In this document: positions 25,683 to 35,300 of the stretch, piece after piece
Numbering within the stretch: position 1 is the stretch's first letter
How the letters are laid out: every line of letters starts with the position of its first letter
From: Paludisphaera borealis
GTDB lineage: Bacteria; Planctomycetota; Planctomycetia; Isosphaerales; Isosphaeraceae
Assembly (NCBI RefSeq): GCF_001956985.1
Contig: NZ_CP019083.1
Coordinates: forward strand, 1-64,000
DNA length: 64,000 nucleotides
Reading direction: 5' to 3'
Notes under the pieces: generated by a model
What the model saw: only the letters and a program-made list of their open reading frames with translations
Database searches by the model: none
Told to the model about the DNA's origin: nothing
Translations under genes and position numbers: made by a program

Positions 25683-27095
25683 TCAGGTCCTGGCTTTTCG
25701 ATCGAGGATGGCGGTCGTGCTGAGCCCTGGCACCAGAGGGAGGGCGACGACCTGACCGCCCCGGCGGAGCACGACGTCGGCACCCGCGATCTGGTCGACT
25801 GTGTAATCCCCTCCTTTAACCAGGACGTCGGGTTCGAACAGCTCGATCAACGAGACGGGGGTTTCCTCGTCAAAGACGACGACTACATCGACGCAGGCGA
25901 GGCCCGCCAGCAGGCTGGCGCGGTTGCTCTGGCCGATGACGGGCCGGGCGTCGCCTTTAAGGCCCTGGACCGAGGAGTCGGAGTTCAGGCCGACGACCAG
26001 GAGGTCGCCGAGCCGCTTGGCGCCCTCCAGGCAGGCGAGGTGGCCGGCGTGCAGAAGGTCGAAGCAGCCATTGGTGAAGACGACCTTGCGGCCTCGACGG
26101 CGGGCTTCGGCGAGCCGGCGCTGAGCGGCGTTTCGATTCAGGATCTTCGGCGACAGACCTTTCCAGGCGGCCTCCAACTCGGCGGCCTGGACGACGTACG
26201 TTCCCGGGTGGCTGACGGCGATCCCGGCGGCCGCGTTGGCGATCCGGCACGATTCCAGGATCGGCCTTCCTGATCCGAGACAGGCCGCCAGGACGGCCAC
26301 GACGGTGTCGCCGGCGCCGGTGACGTCGGCCACGTCGCGGGTTTGAGAGGGAACGTGGTGGACGTCGCCGGCGGCGGAAAGCGTCATGCCCTCGGGACCT
26401 CGGGTGATCAGCATGGCGTCGGTCCTGAGCCGGTCGCGGAGCTGGTCGGCGGCCCTTCCCACGGCTTCGTCGTCCGGCAGGGCGCGGCCGATCGCCCGTT
26501 CGGCTTCAATCAGGTTGGGGGTCACGACCGTCGCCTTGGCGTAGACGGAGAAGTCAGCCTTCTTGGGGTCCACGACGCAGGGGACGCCGCGGTGCCGGCA
26601 GCGGCCGATGATCTCCCGGGCGACCCGGGGGGTGATCACGCCCTTCTCGTAGTCGGCCAGCACTACAGCGCTCTGGTCGTCGATCAGCGGCAGGACGTGG
26701 TCGAGCAAGAGCTGGTCGAGGGCCGCGAATCGGCCGCGGTCGCCGTCGCGGTCGAGCCGCAAGAGCTGCTGATGCGTATCGGAGAGGATTCGGGTTTTGG
26801 TGACAGTCGTGAGGTCCGAATGCTCGACGAGGGCGAGGCGTTCGACCCCCTTCGACGCCAAGACCTGCCGGAGCTGCGCCCCCTCCGCGTCGGCCCCGAT
26901 CAACCCCGCCAGGGTGACGCGGCAGCCGAGGCCCGCGAGCCCGGCGGCGACGTTGCCGGCACCTCCCGGCGTCTGGACTTCGCCGAGCAGGCTGACCACC
27001 GGGACGGGCGCCTCGGGCGAGATCCGGCGGACCTGGCCGTGGACATGGCGGTCGAGCATCACGTCGCCGACGACCAAGACGGGGTTCTGGAACAT
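25683..27095 (-). CDS. hldE: Bifunctional heptose-7-phosphate kinase / heptose-1-phosphate nucleotidyltransferase
   Basis: 470 residues, the usual HldE length. The N-terminal PfkB kinase domain (about 1-310) shows GDVMLDRHVHGQV, TPGGAGNVAAGLAGLG and the anion-hole motif DVTGAGDTVVA; it phosphorylates D-glycero-D-manno-heptose 7-phosphate at C1. The C-terminal nucleotidyltransferase domain (about 335-470) shows FTNGCFDLLHAGH and KGGDYTVDQI; it forms ADP-heptose. The GmhB phosphatase for the step between is at 38384. GmhA and HldD are not in the window. The start at 27095 follows AGGAGG; the longer open frame upstream is not used. Confidence 0.95.
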   Translation of the reverse strand: MFQNPVLVVGDVMLDRHVHGQVRRISPEAPVPVVSLLGEVQTPGGAGNVAAGLAGLGCRVTLAGLIGADAEGAQLRQVLASKGVERLALVEHSDLTTVTKTRILSDTHQQLLRLDRDGDRGRFAALDQLLLDHVLPLIDDQSAVVLADYEKGVITPRVAREIIGRCRHRGVPCVVDPKKADFSVYAKATVVTPNLIEAERAIGRALPDDEAVGRAADQLRDRLRTDAMLITRGPEGMTLSAAGDVHHVPSQTRDVADVTGAGDTVVAVLAACLGSGRPILESCRIANAAAGIAVSHPGTYVVQAAELEAAWKGLSPKILNRNAAQRRLAEARRRGRKVVFTNGCFDLLHAGHLACLEGAKRLGDLLVVGLNSDSSVQGLKGDARPVIGQSNRASLLAGLACVDVVVVFDEETPVSLIELFEPDVLVKGGDYTVDQIAGADVVLRRGGQVVALPLVPGLSTTAILDRKART

Positions 27096-27307
27096 TCGGG
27101 TCGAGCCTCCTGCTTGACGAACCGCCGAAAGCCCGGCGACGGGGGCGCCTGGGACTTGCATCCGGGCGGCGAGGCGGCCTGCCCATCCGCTGGGCGGCCC
27201 GGCTCCGAGAGCGTCAGACGTTGCGTCTCGGAGCCCAGGCACTCTGTGTACAAGATCGCGGGTCGGCGATCAAGAGCGACGGCGGCTCGGGCCGACGGCC
27301 GCCGGTT

Positions 27308-28606
27308 TCAGTTTGCGACTTCGGCGAACGTCGCGCCGTCGTGCTTCCAGGGAAGTTGAATGCCGAGAACGCCGGGACGCGACTGATCCTGGATGGCCAG
27401 ATCGCGGAGCGTGAATTCGCAGCAATCGTAGTGGTGGTCGATGACCCCGGCGTATTTCCCGGCACTGCCGACCGTCAGCAAGTAGGTCGTCGCGCCCAGG
27501 AGCCGCGCGGGAATGGTGATGTTGAAGGTGTGAACGCCGACGCCGAGCCGTTCGGGGGTTTCGGGATCGAGGTCGCGGATGTCGGAGTAGAGGACCCGGG
27601 TGCCTTCCTGGTTCTGAAGGTAGAACGTCAGGTAGCTTTCCGAGATGGGTCTGCGAACCTTGTACTGGAAACGGAGCTGGATCGGCTCGTCGCAACTGAA
27701 ATCCGAGGCGTGGCCGCCGTCGGCGTGGAGGATCTCGACCGCGAGGAACTGGCAGTCCCTCGCGGGGTCCTCGTCGAACTCGGCGAAGGCGGCGTTCTCG
27801 CCGACGCCGGTCTTCATGTATTTCTTGACCACGGCTTCGACGGGGCCGATCATCGTGACCTGGCCGTCTTCGAGCAGGACGCCGTCGTCGCAAAGCTGGC
27901 TGAGCGCCCCCATGTTATGGCTGACGAACAGGACGGTCCGGCCGTCGCCCGAGGCGACGTCGCGCATCTTCCCGAGGCATTTCTTCTGGAACGCATAGTC
28001 GCCGACCGCGAGCACTTCGTCGACGATCAAGATCTCCGGTTCGAGGTGGGCCGCCACGGCGAAGGCCAGGCGGACGAACATCCCGGACGAGTAGCGTTTC
28101 ACCGGAGTGTCGAGGAACTTCTCGATCTCGGAGAAGGCGACGATCTCGTCGAACTTGCGGCGGATCTCCACCCGCTTCATACCCAGGATCGCGCCGTTGA
28201 GGTAGATGTTCTCTCGGCCGCTGAGTTCGGGATGGAAGCCCGTGCCGACTTCCAGCAGCGAGGCGACCCGACCGCGAAGGTGGATCGACCCGGCGGACGG
28301 ATCGACGATCCGGCTGAGGATCTTGAGCATGGTCGACTTGCCGGCGCCGTTGCGGCCGATGAGCCCGACGACCTTCCCGCGCGCAACATCGAAGCTGACG
28401 TCACGCAGCGCCCAGAACTCCGACCTTTCGAGACGCGGGTTGACTGCGTTGGGACGGAAGCACCGGGTGACCGAGTGCAGGGCGTCGGCGACCGTGTTGC
28501 GCAGCGAGAGGCCGGATTCGCCGCGGATGGTGGCGTCCCGGCCGACGCTGTGGCGGAGAATGTAGCGCTTGCTCACGTCGTTGATGCTGATGATCGGTCG
28601 ACTCAT
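27308..28606 (-). CDS. wzt: Polysaccharide ABC exporter ATPase with C-terminal glycan-binding domain
   Basis: 432 residues. The nucleotide-binding domain (about 1-250) has GRNGAGKSTMLKILS (Walker A), KRYSSGMFVRLAFA (signature) and EILIVDEVLAVGD (Walker B). Residues about 270-432 form the extra beta-sandwich typical of Wzt proteins that recognise the finished O-antigen-like chain (for example FLAVEILHADGG, then SCDEPIQLRFQYKV). It powers export across the inner membrane with the permease 72 bp upstream. The presence of this domain implies a defined chain end on the exported polymer. Confidence 0.92.
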   Translation of the reverse strand: MSRPIISINDVSKRYILRHSVGRDATIRGESGLSLRNTVADALHSVTRCFRPNAVNPRLERSEFWALRDVSFDVARGKVVGLIGRNGAGKSTMLKILSRIVDPSAGSIHLRGRVASLLEVGTGFHPELSGRENIYLNGAILGMKRVEIRRKFDEIVAFSEIEKFLDTPVKRYSSGMFVRLAFAVAAHLEPEILIVDEVLAVGDYAFQKKCLGKMRDVASGDGRTVLFVSHNMGALSQLCDDGVLLEDGQVTMIGPVEAVVKKYMKTGVGENAAFAEFDEDPARDCQFLAVEILHADGGHASDFSCDEPIQLRFQYKVRRPISESYLTFYLQNQEGTRVLYSDIRDLDPETPERLGVGVHTFNITIPARLLGATTYLLTVGSAGKYAGVIDHHYDCCEFTLRDLAIQDQSRPGVLGIQLPWKHDGATFAEVAN

Positions 28607-28678
28607 GATGGGAATTCGCGCGTTAAACCAAAGGTTGTGGGTGCTTAAAGGGCCGCGTTAGCGGCAGGCGGCGACGGC

Positions 28679-29605
28679 TCAGACGAAGTCGGCGAAGAGC
28701 CGTTCCGTGCGACGGAAGTAGAAAACAGCGAAGACGAAGCCCAAGACGGCCACCGTGGTCGAGATCAGGAAGCAGGACCAGTACATCGGCGTGCCCAGAA
28801 TGCACGACCGGAAGGCGTCCACGATCCCGAACATCGGGTTGAGCGACGCGATGAGGCGGTATCTCTCGGGGACGTTGCCAATCGAATAATAGGTCGGAGT
28901 GACGAACATCATGATCTGCACGACGAACGGCACGATGTGCTTGAAGTCGCGGTAGAAGAGGGTCAATCCCGAGAGGAGGATGCCGAAGCTTAGAGTCGCG
29001 ATCATCGTCAGCAGGATGAGAACCGGCAGGAAGACGACTGTCCATTGCGGGGTGATCTGGTAGTAGAGCAGGATTCCACCGTAAAGCAGCATCGTCAGCA
29101 TGGCGTCGACCAAGAACACGGCGGCGGCCGTGATCGGCAGGAACAGCCGGGGGAAGTACACCTTGGTGACCATGTGCAGCGAGGTGATCAGGCTGTTCGC
29201 CGCGGCCGGCATCCCCTGCGAGAAGATCGACCACGGGATCAGGCCCGCGAAGACGCAGACCGGGTACGGCAGGTCCATGGGAGGGGCGATCTTCGCAAAC
29301 TGGGCCAAGAACACGAAGATCGCCATCATGATCAACGGCTGGAGGACGGCCCAGGCGCCTCCCAGGACCGTCTGCCTGTAACGCGAGGAAATATCGCGCC
29401 AGACGAAAAAAACGAGGAGTTCGCGGAAGTCGTAGATTTCATGCCAGTCGATGGCGATCCATCCCGACCTGGGACGGATCACGATCTCGGGGGTCTCGGT
29501 CGTCTCGGCGGGAGACGTCGCATCGCGCTTCGCCTCGCCATCCCTTGGAGCGCCGAGGCGTGATTCGGATGGGCGAGATTCAAGCGTCTCTTCGGTTTGA
29601 ATCAT
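28679..29605 (-). CDS. wzm: ABC-2 type polysaccharide export permease
   Basis: 308 residues. A cytoplasmic N-terminal stretch of about 75 residues leads to RELLVFFVWRDISSRYRQTVLGGAWAV (split over about 61-87), the usual gating-helix entry of TagG/Wzm permeases, followed by six hydrophobic helices. It forms the channel for lipid-linked polysaccharide with the Wzt-like ATPase immediately downstream in the same operon. The N-terminal tail is longer than in many relatives and rich in charged residues. Confidence 0.9.
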   Translation of the reverse strand: MIQTEETLESRPSESRLGAPRDGEAKRDATSPAETTETPEIVIRPRSGWIAIDWHEIYDFRELLVFFVWRDISSRYRQTVLGGAWAVLQPLIMMAIFVFLAQFAKIAPPMDLPYPVCVFAGLIPWSIFSQGMPAAANSLITSLHMVTKVYFPRLFLPITAAAVFLVDAMLTMLLYGGILLYYQITPQWTVVFLPVLILLTMIATLSFGILLSGLTLFYRDFKHIVPFVVQIMMFVTPTYYSIGNVPERYRLIASLNPMFGIVDAFRSCILGTPMYWSCFLISTTVAVLGFVFAVFYFRRTERLFADFV

Positions 29606-30549
29606 GACCAGGTGCTATTCCATTTCAAGGTGAGGAAGGACGAGCGTCTGACGAGGAGAGTCCGGATCGTGCGGCCGGTCGTCGCCAGCGGTCGAACCCA
29701 TGAGAATCGCGTGCCGTCGTCGGCTTGAAGCCGTCTAGGCTGGGGGATTCGGCGTTGATTTCAGAGTGATGGCTTTCTCCATGAGGCCGCATCGATTCAT
29801 CATGCCGAGCCTGCGGTGGCGATCTCCGGAGAACTAAGCTGAAGATACAAGCTCGACCTTCCAAAATAAAGACGACTTAAACCGGCGACACCGTGAGAAA
29901 GGATCGCTCCCGACGAAGAAACGCGCCGATGATCGGCGTTCCCTCGCCGCCGAGTCCGTGAAAACGCCCCCCGATGTTTTTCAGGTCGTCGAGCATCGAA
30001 CCTAACTGATTCTCATTAATGACACCGAGAATTCGTGCTTCCCTTGTCGCATGGATGTGGTTGATCAAGTAGGCCTTAGGCTTAATCATGCGTCATATGA
30101 ACCATAAGTCGTGATTCTCCATGTTGCGAACCCGCAACGACGAAATCAACGCCCTCGGTCGACGATTGAGATCCGCGAGCCTGCGACTCAATCAGAATAA
30201 CGAGGCCTTGCACGCGTGCTTTTGTCGTCAGGCCGCATCGACGGGTGAGCTATGGAACGTCCGGGGCTGCGGGCGTCGGTCTCTCTGCATGAGCAAACTA
30301 CGGTCCGAAGCTCGAATTGTGTCGACGTCCCTGGATGGTCCGGCGCGTCGGGGGCTGGCGCGTCGATCCAGTGGGTTTCGAGGACGCGTCGGCTGTTGAT
30401 TGCGGCGCGTCGGGTTCGCTATGATTAAGCTTAAGCTCGCGCCCGCTCTGGTCGTGAGCCGGCAGGCTTCCCATCCTGATCCCGGTCCGCGTAGGTATCC
30501 AAATCTGTCGCGCGATTCCCGCCGCGAGATTTCATGGTGAATAGGTGTC
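29606..30549. other. Gene-poor spacer between divergent units
   Basis: About 940 bp with no firm gene. It holds the open frame described at 29877-30089 and, towards 30400-30549, the leader of the glycosyltransferase gene. AT content is locally high around 29840-29880 and 30000-30120. Confidence 0.4.
29877..30089 (-). pseudogene. Possible gene remnant, 70 codons
   Basis: A short open frame (MIKPKAYLINHIHATREARI onward) of balanced amino-acid composition, unlike the Arg/Pro/Ala-rich chance frames elsewhere. It could be the tail of a decayed gene or a small protein. I do not recognise a family, and there is no convincing ribosome site. Confidence 0.2.
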
Positions 30550-31572
30550 ATGAATCAAATCGGCGTCGTCGCCATCGGTCGCAATGAGGGGGAACGGCTT
30601 CGTCGTTGCCTGGAATCAGTTTCAGGTCTTGGCTTGATCCTGGTTTACGTCGATTCGGGGTCGCAAGACGGCAGCATCGAATTGGCGCGTCGTCTGGGCG
30701 TCGAGGTCGTCGAGCTCGACCTGTCGAGGCCGTTCTCGGCGGCGAGGGCGCGGAACGAGGGGCTCGAACGCCTGCTTGCGATCGCGCCGGAGGTTTGGTA
30801 CGTGCACTTCGTCGATGGCGACTGCGAGATTGCTGACGGTTGGATCGACCGAGCCCGCCGCGAGCTGGACGAGCGTCCCGAGGCGGCGGCCGTGTGCGGA
30901 CGTCTGCGTGAGCGCCATCCCGAGCAAAGCGTCTATAACCGCCTGGCCGATCTTGAGTGGAACACGCCGATCGGCGAGGCGAAGGCTTGCGGCGGCATCG
31001 CCGTGATGAGGGTGGCCGCCTTGCGACAGGTCGGCGGATTCGATCCCGATTTGATCGCCGGCGAGGAGCCGGAACTCTGCGTCCGTCTTCGACAAAAGGG
31101 ATGGCGGATCTTTCGGATCGACGCTGAGATGGCGCTTCACGACATGGCCATGACGCGGTTCCGTCAGTGGTGGAAACGCACGATGCGGACCGGCCACGCC
31201 TACGCGGAGGGCGCCGCCTTGCACGGTCGTCCGCCGGAATGCCATTACGTCCGCGAAACCCGAAGCATCGTCGTCTGGGGCCTCGTCGCGCCGCTCTCGT
31301 GTCTGGCGCTCGCCTGGCCGACTCGCGGCGCGAGCCTCATGCTGTTGCTCGCCGGCTACGCTTTCCTTTTCTGGCGGGTCCACCGCTATTATCGAGGCCG
31401 GAGAGGCTGGAGCCCGGCCGACGCTCGGGCCTTCGCCCTGTTCGTGGTCGTCGGCAAGATCCCGGGCGCCCTCGGCGTGGCGCGATACTGGCTGGGAAAG
31501 ATTTCCGGCAAGCGGAGTCGGGTCATCGATTTCCGAGGGCCGATTGCGGCGGGGGATTCGCCGGCGTCGTGA
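30550..31572 (+). CDS. Family 2 glycosyltransferase with membrane tail
   Basis: 340 residues. A GT-A fold opens with IGVVAIGRNEGERLRRCLES, then VYVDSGSQDGS and the DxD-type VHFVDGDCEIADGW. GGIAVMRVAALRQVGGFDPD and EEPELCVRLRQKGW are the usual acceptor-side motifs. Hydrophobic helices at about 235-275 (LVAPLSCLALAWP, LMLLLAGYAFLFW) suggest membrane association. It adds a sugar from a nucleotide donor to the growing chain on the cytoplasmic side; donor and linkage cannot be read from sequence. It converges on the next glycosyltransferase, with 19 bp between stops. Confidence 0.85.
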   Translation: MNQIGVVAIGRNEGERLRRCLESVSGLGLILVYVDSGSQDGSIELARRLGVEVVELDLSRPFSAARARNEGLERLLAIAPEVWYVHFVDGDCEIADGWIDRARRELDERPEAAAVCGRLRERHPEQSVYNRLADLEWNTPIGEAKACGGIAVMRVAALRQVGGFDPDLIAGEEPELCVRLRQKGWRIFRIDAEMALHDMAMTRFRQWWKRTMRTGHAYAEGAALHGRPPECHYVRETRSIVVWGLVAPLSCLALAWPTRGASLMLLLAGYAFLFWRVHRYYRGRRGWSPADARAFALFVVVGKIPGALGVARYWLGKISGKRSRVIDFRGPIAAGDSPAS

Positions 31573-31591
31573 CCCTTCGGCGGCCGGCTCC

Positions 31592-32608
31592 TCAGGTGGT
31601 CTTGGTCGGAACGGGGCTGGGAGCGGCCATCGCTGGATTTTCGACCTCGCGAACCGCGAAACCGGTGCGAAAGACGCTGTTGCGGAACGAGTCGGCGAGG
31701 AAATGCTGGGGGTCGAGGTCCGGCTTGCGCTGGATCGGGCGTCGCAGCCGCCAGACCGCGAATCCGCACAGGAAGGCCGCGTCGGCCAGGGCCGTATACA
31801 GCTTGCCGTAATTCTTCAGGAAGAACCGGCGGCGAGCCTGGAACCAATACGTGGGGCGTCGCTTCGGTCGTTGCGGCGTGGACCCCTTGATGCCCGTTGA
31901 CGCGCCTTCCAGGTGGACGACCTTGCTCTCGGGGACGAACCAGACTTCCCAGCCGGCCCGCTCGGCCCTCAGGCAGATGTCGATGTCGTCGAAATAGGTG
32001 TACAGGCCTTCGTCCAGCAGCCCGATCTGTTCGAGCATCGACGTTCGCAGGATCTGACTCGCCCCGGAGACCCATTCGGCTCGGCTGGGCCGCGACGGGT
32101 CGACGTCCAGGGGAGGCGCCACCAGCTTCGTGATCACTCCGAGTCGCAGGCCGCGGTCCAGCTCCGAGGCGATCCCCTGGTAGCGGAACGGCGACGCCTG
32201 GACCTCGCCCTCAGGAGAAAGCAGTCGGCTGCCCGCGATCCCGGCCTTGGGGTGGGCGTCCATGAAGTCGACTAGCGCGTCGAGAGCGTGTTCCTGAACG
32301 ATCGTGTCGGCGTTGAGCAGCAGCACGTACTCCGGCGGATCGTCCGATTCGAGAGCGGCGCGGATCACCAGGTTGTTGCCACCGCAGAAGCCGCGGTTGA
32401 TCTCGACGACCGTCAGGTCGACCCACGATTCCCAGCCGTTTTCGTCGATCGCCCGCCTCAGGCGGTCGGCAGCGTCGCCCCCGGTGCCGTTCTCACAGAC
32501 CGCCACCCTGGCGCTGGGAATACGGTCGATTTCCCCGCTCAACGAATGCAGGCAATCGATCGTGAGATCGGGGACGCGATAGCAAAGAACAACGACGAGA
32601 AGTTTCAT
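31592..32608 (-). CDS. Family 2 glycosyltransferase, rhamnosyltransferase-like
   Basis: 338 residues. VVVLCYRVPDLTIDCLHSL and the NRGFCGGNNLVIRAALE motif followed by LLLNADTIV are typical of the WbbL/RfbF-type rhamnosyltransferase group of GT2. EWVSGASQILRTSMLEQIG and YFDDIDICLRAERAGWEVWF complete the pattern. A Trp/Arg-rich C-terminal segment (about 265-300) may touch the membrane. Sugar donor is inferred only; rfbA in this window would fit dTDP-rhamnose. Divergent from the cytidylyltransferase gene at 32843. Confidence 0.85.
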   Translation of the reverse strand: MKLLVVVLCYRVPDLTIDCLHSLSGEIDRIPSARVAVCENGTGGDAADRLRRAIDENGWESWVDLTVVEINRGFCGGNNLVIRAALESDDPPEYVLLLNADTIVQEHALDALVDFMDAHPKAGIAGSRLLSPEGEVQASPFRYQGIASELDRGLRLGVITKLVAPPLDVDPSRPSRAEWVSGASQILRTSMLEQIGLLDEGLYTYFDDIDICLRAERAGWEVWFVPESKVVHLEGASTGIKGSTPQRPKRRPTYWFQARRRFFLKNYGKLYTALADAAFLCGFAVWRLRRPIQRKPDLDPQHFLADSFRNSVFRTGFAVREVENPAMAAPSPVPTKTT

Positions 32609-32842
32609 GAACTAGGCTCAAGAGGGAGTTGTCGGTTTGACCACGAATACTGTACGGTATTACGGGATTTATAAGGCCATGTGTGACGTCGAACGCTTCC
32701 CGACTGCTCGAAAAAACCAAAGTTCAAGACAGGCGTGGGCTGGGAAGAGGATTCCATTGAATCCTCGGATTCCAACCGTGGCAAGTGTGGCCTCGGGGAA
32801 TTGATCCACCCGCCCCGCGCTCCATCCCCTGGGGGAAAGTCG

Positions 32843-33640
32843 GTGACAGTCAGCCTCTCGGACGTGCCTGTCTTCGTGCTCTGCGGCGGCCTGGGGACCC
32901 GGATCCGAGAGGAGACGGAGCTTCGGCCCAAGCCCATGGTGCCCGTGGGCGCCCGGCCGATCGTCTGGCACATCATGCGGACGTATTCGCACCACGGCTT
33001 CCGCCGCTTCATCCTCTGCCTCGGCTACAAGGCCGAAGTCGTCAAGTCGTACTTCCTCAATTACTCGTCGATGAACAGCGACTTCACGGTCGAGCTCAAG
33101 AGCAACAACGTCAAGGTCCACTCCGTCGACCACGACCAGGACTGGGAAGTGACGCTGGCCTTCACCGGCGAGCTGACGATGACCGGAGCCCGCGTCGCCC
33201 GCGCCGCCTCTAAATACCTGGGGAACGCCTCGCATTTCGCCGTGACCTACGGCGACGGCGTGACCGACGCCAACCTCGCCGACGAATACCGGTTCCATCT
33301 CGACGGCAAGAACGTCGGCACCGTCCTGGGCGTCAACCCGCCGTCGAGGTTCGGCGAATTGAAGGTCGAGGGCGACCAGGTCGAGGAGTTCAGCGAGAAG
33401 CCCGAGTTCGTCGACAACTGGATCAACGGCGGCTACTTCTTCTTCCAGCGCGAATTCCTCCCCTACCTCAGCCAGGATGAAAGCTGCGTCCTCGAGCGCG
33501 AACCCCTGATCCGGCTCGCTCGCGACGGCAAGCTCGACATGTACCGGCACCGCGGCTACTGGGCCTGCATGGACACCCAGCGCGATCTCGAGCAGCTCAA
33601 CAAGCTTTGGGCCTCGGGTGAGGCCCCCTGGGCCGTCTGA
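32843..33640 (+). CDS. rfbF: Glucose-1-phosphate cytidylyltransferase
   Basis: 265 residues, close to the 257 of enterobacterial RfbF. It makes CDP-glucose. PVFVLCGGLGTRIREETELR and PKPMVPVGARPIVWHIMRTY are the nucleotide and product motifs; HFAVTYGDGVTDANL, WINGGYFFFQREF and HRGYWACMDTQRDLEQLN are all conserved. I choose the GTG at 32843 because GGGGGAAAG precedes it and the family begins just after; the open frame could extend to a GTG at 32735. It heads a five-gene plus-strand run to 37093, a likely CDP-sugar operon. Confidence 0.9.
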   Translation: MTVSLSDVPVFVLCGGLGTRIREETELRPKPMVPVGARPIVWHIMRTYSHHGFRRFILCLGYKAEVVKSYFLNYSSMNSDFTVELKSNNVKVHSVDHDQDWEVTLAFTGELTMTGARVARAASKYLGNASHFAVTYGDGVTDANLADEYRFHLDGKNVGTVLGVNPPSRFGELKVEGDQVEEFSEKPEFVDNWINGGYFFFQREFLPYLSQDESCVLEREPLIRLARDGKLDMYRHRGYWACMDTQRDLEQLNKLWASGEAPWAV

Positions 33641-33708
33641 TCGGATCGGAACCGCCTCGTCCCCCTCTGCCTACGTACCTTGTTCACTTATTGATTCATT
33701 AAAACACC

Positions 33709-34707
33709 ATGAAAATTTTCGTCACTGGTCACAAGGGATACATCGGCGCGCACCTGGTCGATCTGCTCAAGCAGGAGGGCGCCCAGGTCGTCGGCTGCGA
33801 CGTCGGACTGTTCGAGGGTTGCAACTGGGAGCCGGTGGTCACGGCCGACCGCGACCTCGTCAAGGACGTCCGCGCGATCGAAGCGGCCGACCTCGACGGC
33901 TGCGACGCCGTCATGCACCTGGCGGCGATCTCCAACGACCCCATGGGCGACCTCAACGCCCAGCTCACCTTCGACGTCAACCGCGACGCCTCGATCCGCC
34001 TCGCCCGGGTCGCCAAGGAGGCCGGCGTCCCCCGGTTTCTGTTCGCCGGCAGTTGCTCGGTCTACGGCCAGGGGGAGAAGCTCGACCTCGACGAGGGCGA
34101 TCCGCTCAACCCGCTAACCGCCTACGCCCAGTCGAAGATCGAGACCGAGCAAGCCGTCTCGAAGATGGCCGACGCCTCGTTCACGCCGATCTTCCTGCGG
34201 AACGCGACGGCCTACGGCCATTCGCCGATGCTCCGGATCGACCTGGTCGTCAACAACCTTCTCGGCTCGGCCCTGTCGTACGGCGAGATCCGGATCCATT
34301 CCGACGGCTCCCCCTGGCGCCCCTTGATCCACTGCCGCGACATCGCCCGGGCGTTCATCGCCCTGTCGAAGGCGCCCAAGGACGTCGTCCACAACAAGGC
34401 GATCAACGTCGGGGCCAACAGCGAGAACTACCAGGTCCGCGACGTCGGCGACCAGGTCCAGCGGCTGGTCCCCTCGGCCACGGTGGCGTACACCGGCCAG
34501 GTCGGGTCCGACCCGCGCAACTACCGCGTGAACTTCGACCTGCTCTACAGCCTCCTGCCCGACTTCAAGCTCCAGTACAACCTGGTCTCCGGCATGGACG
34601 AGCTGCACGGCAGGATGGTCGAGCACGGCTTCAGCAAGAAAGACTTCGAGGGCGACCAGTTCGTCCGCCTTCGCACCCTCAAGCACCGCATGGACCGGCT
34701 CGGCTGA
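33709..34707 (+). CDS. NAD-dependent epimerase/dehydratase (extended SDR)
   Basis: 332 residues. The Rossmann motif VTGHKGYIGAHLVDLL opens the protein, MHLAAISNDPMGD is the conserved NAD-side loop, and TAYAQSK supplies the YxxxK catalytic pair (about residues 140-146) with Ser in FAGSCSVYG. The context after rfbF suggests that it acts on CDP-glucose or a derivative, perhaps as the 4,6-dehydratase or a 4-epimerase, but it lacks the VTGHTGFKG form typical of classical RfbG, so the exact reaction is open. Gap to rfbF 68 bp and to the next gene 29 bp. Confidence 0.85.
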   Translation: MKIFVTGHKGYIGAHLVDLLKQEGAQVVGCDVGLFEGCNWEPVVTADRDLVKDVRAIEAADLDGCDAVMHLAAISNDPMGDLNAQLTFDVNRDASIRLARVAKEAGVPRFLFAGSCSVYGQGEKLDLDEGDPLNPLTAYAQSKIETEQAVSKMADASFTPIFLRNATAYGHSPMLRIDLVVNNLLGSALSYGEIRIHSDGSPWRPLIHCRDIARAFIALSKAPKDVVHNKAINVGANSENYQVRDVGDQVQRLVPSATVAYTGQVGSDPRNYRVNFDLLYSLLPDFKLQYNLVSGMDELHGRMVEHGFSKKDFEGDQFVRLRTLKHRMDRLG

Positions 34708-34736
34708 GCCGGCCCCGACGCGAGGAATTCCATTCC

Positions 34737-35285
34737 ATGATCTTCAACGAGACTCCCATCCCGGGCGCCTTCCTGATCGACGTCGAGAAGCGGGGCGACG
34801 ACCGCGGCTTCTTCGCGCGGGCCTTCTGCGAGAAGGAGTTCGCCGCCGCCGGCCTCGTGTCGCGGTTCGTGCAGGTCAACAACTCGCTGAGCGCCCAGAA
34901 GGGGACGCTTCGCGGCATGCACTACCAGCTCGCGCCGATGGCCGAGACCAAGCTGGTCCGCTGCATCCGAGGGTCGCTGTACGACGTGATCCTCGACCTT
35001 CGCAACGACTCGCCGACCTTCGGCAAGAGCTTCGGCGCCGAGTTGTCGGCCGAGAACCGCCGGATGATGTACGTCCCCAAGGGCTTCGCCCACGGCTTCA
35101 TCACCCTGACCGACGACGCCGAGGCGTTCTACTTCGTCGACGAGTTCTACGGCCCGAACTATGAGCGCGGGGTTCGCTGGAACGATCCGAAGTTCAACAT
35201 CGAGTGGCCGATCCAGCCGGTCGTACTATCGGAAAAGGACGCCGCCTGGCGCGATTTCGACCCCGCCTGGCACCTCACGGCCTGA
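34737..35285 (+). CDS. rfbC: dTDP-4-dehydrorhamnose 3,5-epimerase-like sugar epimerase
   Basis: 182 residues, the family size. RmlC cupin motifs are present: RGFFARAFCEKEF, KGTLRGMHYQ (catalytic His), DVILDLRNDSPTFG, PKGFAHGFITLTDDAEAFYF and the closing RGVRWNDPKFNIEWP. It inverts C3 and/or C5 of a 4-keto-6-deoxy sugar. With rfbF in the operon the substrate may be CDP-linked rather than dTDP-linked; some RfbC relatives act on CDP sugars. The start ATG at 34737 lies inside a longer open frame that is not used. Confidence 0.88.
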   Translation: MIFNETPIPGAFLIDVEKRGDDRGFFARAFCEKEFAAAGLVSRFVQVNNSLSAQKGTLRGMHYQLAPMAETKLVRCIRGSLYDVILDLRNDSPTFGKSFGAELSAENRRMMYVPKGFAHGFITLTDDAEAFYFVDEFYGPNYERGVRWNDPKFNIEWPIQPVVLSEKDAAWRDFDPAWHLTA

Positions 35286-35300
35286 AATCCAAGACCCACC